Origin: Sceloporus undulatus
Lineage: Eukaryota > Chordata > Lepidosauria > Squamata > Phrynosomatidae
DNA: 64,000 nt
Direction: 5' to 3'
Assembly: GCF_019175285.1 (NCBI RefSeq)
Contig: NC_056524.1
Span: 12,630,132-12,694,131 of the forward strand
Of this stretch, positions 57,476 through 64,000 are shown in pieces. How positions within the stretch are numbered: the first letter of the stretch is position 1; each line of letters opens with the position of its first letter. The translations under genes were made by a program, and so were the position numbers. The notes under the pieces were generated by a model, which had not been told where the DNA came from, made no database searches, and worked only from the letters and a program-made list of their open reading frames with translations.

Positions 57476-57602
57476 TGATCTGCTGCTGGAAGGCGTTCAA
57501 ACCTCTCTTTCAGGATTTCACTTCGGTTTCTTCTTGTAATATTAACTTTTTTCTCCACAGCTGGTTCAAAAAAACTCTCCTGCCATTTTGATAGCTGGAA
57601 CA
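57476..57602 (-). CDS. TMEM126A: TMEM126A first coding exon, arm B copy
   Basis: Mirror of 27206-27330 with the same acceptor and donor. Downstream frame is open (EPAVEKKVNITRRNRSEILK, ERFERLPAADQ), but the ATG at 57586 is one base out of phase with it because the bases after ATGGCAG differ from arm A. So neither arm holds a complete exon; each has a one-base error in a different half. Confidence 0.82.
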
Positions 57603-58264
57603 CTGGGAAAGAAAAAGGAGATGAGAAGGCATGTGTACAAGGCATGTGCAGGTGTGAAAGAATAAAAAACAAATGCAGTCAATTAAAACAAACATACAAA
57701 GGCATAGAGATTTATGAAACTGTTAAAATCGAGAAATATATGAACAAAACAGCTCAGTATCTGTGGCATTCAGAAGACGAAGGAACAAAAACAGCACCAT
57801 TATATTGATCACTAGAAGAATAGCCTGAAGATATTTTATGCATTTGCTTTGCTACAACTATGTAGGTCTGCTTTTTAATTTGCCTGGATATAATGGCCTG
57901 AACCCTCATGGTACACTAGAATCATAGAGTTGGAAGAGACAGCAAGGGCCATCCAGTCCAACTCCCTGCCATGCAGGAAATCTAAATCAAAGTATGTCCA
58001 TCCAGCCTCTGTTTAAAGACCTCTAAGGAAGGAGACTCCACTACACTGGCCCAGGCAGAGGTGGGAGGAGGAAAAAGGCCATAGGTACAACAGCTATGAA
58101 GAAAAGGCATCGGAGAAATAAACTGACTGGAGTGTGGAGACTGGGTCCAAACAGACAGGCCAAAATAAAGCTGCTTTGGGTCACTTTGGAGGTAGCTGTT
58201 TAAATGACACACACATCTTAAGAGACCAGAAGCTGCGATCCAGTCCTTAGGACTGGAATGATAG

Positions 58265-58755
58265 AGTTGGAAGAGGCCACAAGAGTCATCCAGTCCAACC
58301 TCATTCTGCCATGTAGGAACCCTCCGTCAAAGCATCCCCAACAGATGGCCATCCAGCCTCTGCTTAAAGACCTCCAAGGAGGGAGACTCCACTACACTCC
58401 GAGGGAGTATGTTCCACTGTCCAACAGCCCTTACTGTCAGGACATTCCTCCTAATGTCGAGGTGGAATCTCTTTTCCTGGAGCTTGCATCCATTGCTCCA
58501 GGTCCTGTTCTCTGGAGCAGAAGAAAGCAAGCTTGCTCCCTCCTCAACATGACACCCCTTCAAGTATTTAAACAGGGCTATCATATCACCTCTTAACCTT
58601 CTCTTCTCCAGACTAAACATCTCCAGCTCCCTGAGTCTTTCCTCATAGGACATGGTTTCCAGACCCTTCACCATTTTAGTCACCCTCCTTTGGACACGCT
58701 CCAGTTTTGTGGTGCCCAGAACTGGACACAATATTCCAGGTGGGGCCTGACCAAA
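58265..58755 (-). repeat. CR1 LINE 3' end, arm B copy
   Basis: The 134-codon frame at 58327-58731 reads [20 protein letters not shown] to WNILPRSVVESPSLEVFKQR: the intact last part of CR1 reverse transcriptase, followed by the CR1 3' UTR. Not a host gene. Confidence 0.88.
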
Positions 58756-59719
58756 GCAGAATACAGTGACACTATTACTTCTCTTGATCTAGACACAATT
58801 ATCAGATTATTCTAATTCAGTGATCTATGATAAGTGAACTTTAATCTGGTATAAAGGTAAGGTTGTACAAGTGGACCCAGTCAGTGAGGTCAAAGTTCAC
58901 CCCTTAAGCCATTCACTTATATCAGTTATATAAGTGAATGGCTTACAAAACTATAGTTCAGATTCTTGACTCTACTATTTTCAAGTAGGTCTGAAAAAAA
59001 AGTTCTCTGAAGCCTTAGAGCAGTGGTCCCCAAACTGTGCCCTTTAAGAGATTTTGAACTTCAGCTCCAAGAAGCCTCAGCCATGTTGGCCAATAGTCTG
59101 TGATTCTGGGAGCTGAATCATAGAATCAGAGAATTGGAAGAGACCGCAAGGGCCATCCAGTCCAACCCCTTGCCATGCAGGAAATCCAGATCAAAGCATC
59201 CTCTACAGATGGCCATCCAGCCTCCGTTTGAAGACCTCCAAGGAGGGAGACTCCACTACACTCCTAGGAAGTGTGTTCCATTATATAGAATCATAGAAGT
59301 CCATGCTCTCTTAAAGAGCAGTTTATACAGCGGCCCCTTGGTGTCTGCTGGTGTTTGGTTCCAGTACCCAGAATGAATATCAAAATCCATGGATGCACAA
59401 GTCCCATTAAATATAATGGCATAGTAAAATGGCCTCCCTTATATAAAATGCCAAAATCAAGGATTGCATTTTGGAAACCATATATTAAAAATATTTTCAA
59501 ATCATAGATGGTTGAATCTGCGGATAAAGAATCTGTAGCTACAGAGGACCAACTTGAGAATGTTGACAAGCTGAAGCATGTCCAGAGGATGGTGACCAAA
59601 ATGGTAAAAAGTCTGGTAATTGTGAAAGGTCTAGAAATAATAATAATAATGATAAGTAATAATAATAATACTTATTTATACCCCACTCTTCAGCCAAGAA
59701 AGGTCCCTATGAGGAGTCA

Positions 59720-60105
59720 GAGAAATGGGGCATGTTTAACCTGGAGGAGAGATGGTTAAGAGGTGATATGATAGCCATGTTTAAATATTTGAGGGCATGT
59801 CATACTATAACTGGACCAGGCTTATTTTCTGCTGCTCCAGAGAATAGGACACAGAGCAGCAGATTCAAACTGCAGGAAGAGAGATTCCACCTCAGCATTA
59901 GGAAGAACTTCCTGACTGTAAGAGTTGTTTGACAGTGGAACACACTCTGAGGGAACTCAGAGTATGGTGGAGTAAAAACCTCTGGGGTTTTTTAAACAGG
60001 CTGAATGGCCATCTGTCAGGGATGCTTTCATCGTTGCTGAATATTCCTGAATAACATGGGGTTAGATTGGATACCCCTGAGGTCTCTTTCAACTTCATGA
60101 TTCTA
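59720..60105 (+). repeat. CR1 LINE 3' fragment, arm B copy
   Basis: Partner of 24765-25140. Preceded at 59635-59690 by (AAT)n and a LINE-tail motif 'tatttataccccactcttcagcc'. Confidence 0.75.
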
Positions 60106-60688
60106 TAACTTTACTTAGCTAGGTGGACCAGCAGTCTGACTTGTTCATGTCTAAAGATTGAACCAAACAAAAAAACCACTGTAGTGAGTAAAACTTGGCA
60201 AACCTTCATATTGCCCAGCCTCTATCAAAGGGGTGTTTGTGTATGTCAATGTTTCTGTATTGAGCAGACAATTCCTTATATCACAAGGGCCTAAACAGGA
60301 GACAATCATATGTGAGAGAGTAAAGATGTCCATCATCCGATAGTAAGTCTGTCCCTTCCATGAGATTCTTGTGACTAGGGCAGATTTTATTCCCATCTGA
60401 GTTCTGAACTGTAGCCCAGTTTCTTAATCTTACAGGAACATAAGTTCTGTAGCCAACTGGGCCACAAGGCTATCAGAAGCATGCAACTAGTACAGGTAGT
60501 ATTTGGAGACATGCTACCTCTAATACAGTTGATATCATCACTACCAGCCACTGATAGACTAATCGTTAACAAATCCGTCTCATCCCCATTTAGAGCTTTC
60601 CAGATTGGTAAGCAATCATATTAGAACTCCCATGTGTGATTTGCGTTCTGTGGAACTCTTATGAGAATGAAAAGCAAGCCAGTTTTTT

Positions 60689-60788
60689 NNNNNNNNNNNN
60701 NNNNNNNNNNNNNNNNNNNNNNNNNNNNNNNNNNNNNNNNNNNNNNNNNNNNNNNNNNNNNNNNNNNNNNNNNNNNNNNNNNNNNNNN
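60689..60788. other. Assembly gap (100 N)
   Basis: Placeholder gap standing where arm A has 11.7 kb (12473-24179). The right edge is at the purine tract of the transposon 12268-13058. Confidence 0.99.
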
Positions 60789-60998
60789 AAAGGGAAGCAC
60801 ATTTCTGCCATCTGTCTAGGAATAATGCCAAATGTCCTCCATTTTTTTATCATGCCTAAGAAACATGCATTTATATGAAATTTTTTAAAAAAACCATCAT
60901 TTTTTGAGCGTCCTCCATGTTTTCAAAATGTGTCCTCCATTTGAAAATTTTGTCCTACGTTTGTCCCAGTTTGGAGGTCCTGACTTATGGTAACCCTA
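60789..60998. mobile_element. Arm B remnant of the purine-tract transposon
   Basis: Partner of 12268-12472 up to the gap, ending tggtaaccctaca, the inverted terminus. Confidence 0.7.
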
Positions 60999-61083
60999 CA
61001 TACAGCTATAAAATAATAATAACAATAAAGGTCCCCACCCTTAACCTTCAACAATTGGGACTCCCAACCTGGACACTACCCAC

Positions 61084-61205
61084 CTCCAGTTAAATACCAG
61101 TCTCCCGAAGCGCCTTTATTCCTGATTCCTTTCCCGCTCGCTTCGATAGCGGTTCTGTATCGTTTGAGGTCGCTTCCGCCTCAAAACCCGCTCACTCGCC
61201 CTTCC
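61084..61205 (-). other. TMEM126A: Probable TMEM126A 5' non-coding exon, arm B
   Basis: Mirror of 12060-12186, with the same ggag|gtgggt donor. In arm B the distance to the first coding exon is 3.5 kb plus the gap. Confidence 0.4.
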
Positions 61206-61363
61206 CACTGGGCGCCGCCATCTTGAACCGGTCACATGACCACTCCCTTCCCGTTCTGCCCTTCCCATTGGCCCGTGCGCCTGCGGGGGAAGCTTCCCAT
61301 TGGCTCAGAGTGTGAGGGGCGGGTCCTGGCCTGAGGGAAGGTGTCAATCAAAGGGGACGGTTG
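61206..61363. promoter_or_regulatory. Probable bidirectional CpG-island promoter (arm B)
   Basis: Same elements as in arm A: 'cgccgccatcttg' (YY1 type), 'gtcacatgacc' (E-box), two 'cccattgg' CCAAT boxes, no TATA. All are conserved between the arms despite indels around them. Confidence 0.6.
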
Positions 61364-61499
61364 CTATGGCGAAGGAGGGAGGGGCGGAGATGGCGGCGGT
61401 GGCGGCTGAGGCAGCATCATTAGCAGCATCTTTGAGCGCTTCGGCTGGGGACGACGGAGCCTCCTCTTCCTCCTCGATGGGGGCGCAGCAGCCCGCGGG
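61364..61499 (+). CDS. Possible first coding exon of an unrecognised gene, arm B copy
   Basis: ATG after 'ggttgct' opens a 45-codon frame: MAKEGGAEMAAVAAEAASLA, then ASLSASAGDDGASSSSSMGA and QQPAG, running to a possible ggg|gtaata donor that overlaps a TAA stop. Ala/Ser-rich, acidic, no domain. It is oriented away from TMEM126A. The family is not recognised; it may be a 5' exon of the gene whose terminal exon may lie at 5811-5901 (arm A side), or only a CpG-island frame. Confidence 0.4.
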
Positions 61500-61836
61500 G
61501 TAATAATGATCATGATAATACTCCCTGACTGGGATGACTGGGGGATATTACTGGGGGCAATGGCGGTGGTGGTTGCAATAGCCATGGTTCTGGTTCCTTC
61601 TCAGGTTCTTCTTTTTCTTCCCTCCCTTTTAGACACGGGTTTAGTCTTGCTCGTCTGAACGCGCCCCTCACAGACACGCGTGTACTTCCAGCGACTCAGA
61701 TATACAGACACAGGAGTCGCTCTTCTTTTGGTGGCCCTTGGAAGAGATGATGATGATAGCAACAACAACAACAACAGCAATAATGTCTGTTTCTTACCCA
61801 GTTCTCCCCATGGACCAAGGTGGGGAAGAACCAGAC

Positions 61837-61837
<1 letters not shown>

Positions 61838-61885
<48 letters not shown>
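61838..61885. repeat. (TTA)n microsatellite
   Basis: About 16 units, partner of 11376-11445; the arms differ in repeat number. Confidence 0.9.
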
Positions 61886-62102
61886 TCTTACCTCCTCTCC
61901 CCATGGATTGAGGCAGGAGCAAAGACAAAGTAGTAGTTCTGTAATAATAATAATAATAATAATGAGGATGATTTCTTACTGACTTCTCCTCATGGATCGG
62001 GGCAAAGAACAAATGCAAAGTAATAGTAGTAGTACTGTAGTAGTAATAATAATTTCTTACTTCTCCTAACAGATTGAGGCAGGGAACAACCACAAATCAA
62101 CA

Positions 62103-62300
62103 ATGTTGTTGTTGTTGTTGTTGTTGTGTGCCTTGAAGTCATCTCTGACTTACGGCATCCCTAAGGCAAACCCTGTTATGGGGGTTTCTTGGCTGAGAGA
62201 GTGTGACTTGCCCAAAACCGCCCAGTGGGTTTCCACGGTCGAGCTGGGATTTGAACCCTAGTCTCCCAGCGTCCTGGTCCAGTGCTCAAACCACTACAAC
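62103..62300 (-). repeat. tRNA-type squamate SINE, arm B copy
   Basis: Reverse of 10993-11175, preceded by (TTG)n at 62105-62128. Confidence 0.85.
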
Positions 62301-62394
62301 AAACCAACAGTGCACCACTTCAATTAAAACATGCAGCAATTTGAATGGACAAATAAGACCAACACTTTTTAAAAACAGACCACACTTAAAATTC

Positions 62395-62650
62395 ACAATT
62401 CAAAAACCGTCTGGAAAAGTCTGCCGGAAGAGGCTGGTCTTCAGTGCTGTTTTAAATCTGGAGAGCGTATTCAGGTCCTTCCGGAGTCTAGGGGCAGCTG
62501 AAGAAAAGATCCTCTGGCTGACAGTTGCCAACCTAGTCTTGGCTGACTGGAGTAAATGTCCGCCAGAGGACCTGAGTGTATGGGGTGGATTATATTGGAG
62601 GAGGTGATCTTGTAGGTAACCTGGACCCAAACCATGTAGGGAACCCTTTT
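62395..62650 (-). repeat. LINE 3' fragment (L2-type), arm B copy
   Basis: Reverse of 10616-10900; frame 62400-62630 reads GPGYLQDHLLQYNPPHTLRS and FKTALKTSLFRQTFPDGF, the clearest version of this RT tail. Confidence 0.7.
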
Positions 62651-62959
62651 AAGGTACAGTATTCATTTATATCTGCCTTGGAGTCCCCTTTGTCTTCGTT
62701 CCCAGTTTCATTGCTTCCCTCCATTCATTATTGGACATCCCTTAAGTAAAGTATCCACAAGTAATGGGTTAAAATAATCTAAAATTCCCCCCAAGCACCC
62801 CCCCCGACCCCTTTCCCATACCCGACTCTGCTTGTCTTCTCTTCCCATCCTGCCATTTGGTAAGCTCTTCTCATCACTGGTCTGCTTGCTTGATGCTATT
62901 TTTAATCTTAGGTTTATGTATTTTAACTTACGTGATTAAACAGTTTTATGCTATTAGTT

Positions 62960-63175
62960 ATGTCGTTGTTGTGCGCCTTCAAGTCATTTCTGACTTACGA
63001 CAACCCCACCCAAGGAAACCTGTTTGAGAGTTTTCTTGGCACATTTCTTCAGATGGAGGGTTACCATGCCAACCCTCTGAGGCGGAGAGATCATGATTGC
63101 CCATGGTCCACCCAGTGGATTCCATGGCCAAGCCAGGATTCAAACCCTGGTCGGTCCAATGACGCAAACCATATT
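62960..63175 (-). repeat. tRNA-type squamate SINE, arm B copy
   Basis: Reverse of 10125-10345 with 'gtgcgccttcaagtcatttctgacttacg'. Confidence 0.85.
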
Positions 63176-63794
63176 GTATTAAATCTATGTTTGTACATCT
63201 GCCTTGGGGAGATAAGACATGCTATATTATTGTATTTACTATTGGTGTGGTTTTATTATTATTGTTGTTATTTATCTTTTTCTGTTTATCCCTTGCACCT
63301 CGCTTTGTCTGCTCAGGATACCGATTATCAGGGCTCTTCTCTCCCCCCATCCCACTGTGATGAACGTTTCATCAATCCCTCTCCCTTCCCATTCACTCTT
63401 CTGATGTATTAAGAGTTCACCCATAATTTCCCTGTCCCATTTTATTAAACGGCCCTCTCCCCACATGAATCCTGCCAGACCCCGGTCCTCCCTCCCACAA
63501 ACCTGTGAGTTTTCTGCCACATCACTTGTTTTCTCTCTGGAGCTCGTTGGTGGCTCATCTCCATCACCCGCCACATACTGTATCCATGTGTGTCAACATC
63601 AGGGAGCTGTTTCTAGCAAGGAAGGGTGGCTATAATTGCCTAGCCCTATTCTCTTTCTTTCCATAACCCCTTTCCCTGTGCCGGCCAGAAACTTTGGTCT
63701 CTAGACATTTCCCTCAAGGCTGCTTATGCTCAGGGTTAGAAGCAGCAGCTTGGCACTATTGAGGGAGGCAGACTGTTGAACCAAGAGCCAAGTG

Positions 63795-63975
63795 TGTTAT
63801 ACTAGTTGAGCGGGGGTTTGCAACCACGGTTTGAATCCTTTGGGGCAGTCACACTCTCCAGCCTTAGAGGAAGGCAAAGGAAACCCCTTCTGAACAAATG
63901 TTGCCAGAGACCCCCGAGATAGGGTTGCCATAAGTCAGAGCAACTTGAAGGCAACCACCACAACACAATAACAGG
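63795..63975 (+). repeat. tRNA-type squamate SINE, arm B copy
   Basis: Partner of 9330-9512, ending 'ggcaaccaccacaacac'. The pairing with arm A continues to the last base of the window. Confidence 0.8.
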
Positions 63976-64000
63976 ATATTGCCTGGACTTCAGCCCGCTG

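Larger units (their letters stand above)
51834..64000 (-). repeat. Arm B of the large inverted duplication
   Basis: Reverse complement of 33052-24180 (51834-60688) and, after a gap, of 12472-9296 (60789-64000). Runs off the window. Its coding exons have fewer frame breaks than arm A. It lacks the TMEM126A last exon because the pairing stops in the last intron at the N gap. Confidence 0.9.

Noticed and set aside
51834-57602. TMEM126B as the identity of the arm B exons
   Set aside because: Exons match TMEM126A (LFRRILN, DLNCTTC, GSLYPALLALPLNAGLATR) and are the same sequence as arm A, not a diverged paralogue.
58327-58731. 134-codon clean frame that looks like a conserved protein
   Set aside because: It is the C-terminal end of CR1 LINE reverse transcriptase, not a host gene.
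9296-64000. Missed-adaptor palindrome artefact of a single long read
   Set aside because: Arm B has its own gaps, differs by a whole transposon with clean target site, and is separated from arm A by 18.8 kb of unique sequence, so a simple fold-back read does not explain it.
1-64000. Retrovirus-like or other virus-derived elements
   Set aside because: No paired long terminal repeats, primer-binding site or gag/pol/env-like frames were recognised; the reverse-transcriptase remnants seen are LINE (CR1 and L2-type) ends.

Overview
The window looks like nuclear DNA of a squamate reptile, probably an iguanian-type lizard. The evidence is a Sauria SINE with its Bov-B-type tail, a 5S rRNA-derived SINE, many copies of a tRNA-type SINE ending in the 'gacttgaaggcacacaacaac' motif, CR1 3' ends, a SPIN hAT element, many pogo/Tigger-like and hAT MITEs, and (AAT)n arrays. 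No bacterial operon, CRISPR array, tRNA or functional rRNA gene was seen. The species is an inference; I cannot name it.

Three host genes are recognised, in the order known around mammalian TMEM126A-CREBZF-CCDC89 (human 11q14). TMEM126A (+) has coding exons at 27.2, 31.0, 32.6 and 34.5 kb and a probable 5' non-coding exon at 12.1 kb. CREBZF/Zhangfei (-) lies at 44.75-45.55 kb under a CpG island. CCDC89 (-) lies at 49.67-50.79 kb as one intact coding block. A fourth gene, not recognised, appears to be transcribed leftward from the same CpG-rich divergent promoter as TMEM126A (about 12.0 kb). Its possible first exon is at 11.8-11.9 kb and a possible terminal exon is at 5.8-5.9 kb.

The dominant structure is a large inverted duplication. 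Bases 9296-33052 (arm A) recur in reverse orientation at 51834-64000 (arm B), which runs off the right edge. Arm B is collinear with A except that A 12473-24179 is replaced by a 100-N gap (60689-60788). A second 100-N gap (51734-51833) separates arm B from the CCDC89 contig. A and B differ mainly by one-base indels, which break different exons in each arm, and by at least one whole transposon insertion present only in A. This fits two haplotypes (or an unpolished and a polished copy) placed on one scaffold better than an old duplication, but sequence alone cannot settle it.

Inside the part of A missing from B lies a second, older duplication: 17016-20325 is a diverged inverted copy of 49065-51733. 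It carries a decayed CCDC89 pseudogene and two hAT insertions, one of them SPIN, which the CCDC89 locus lacks.

Region by region: 1-9.3 kb is the possible end of the unknown gene plus repeats. 9.3-13.1 kb is the divergent promoter and a purine-rich transposon. 13-24 kb is dense nested MITEs and the CCDC89 pseudogene. 24-35 kb is TMEM126A. 35-44 kb is mostly unique AT-rich DNA with SINEs. 44-51.7 kb holds CREBZF, repeats and CCDC89. 51.8-64 kb is arm B. I found no convincing new biological system; the most notable things are the inverted duplication, the presence/absence transposon insertions and the CCDC89 pseudogene.
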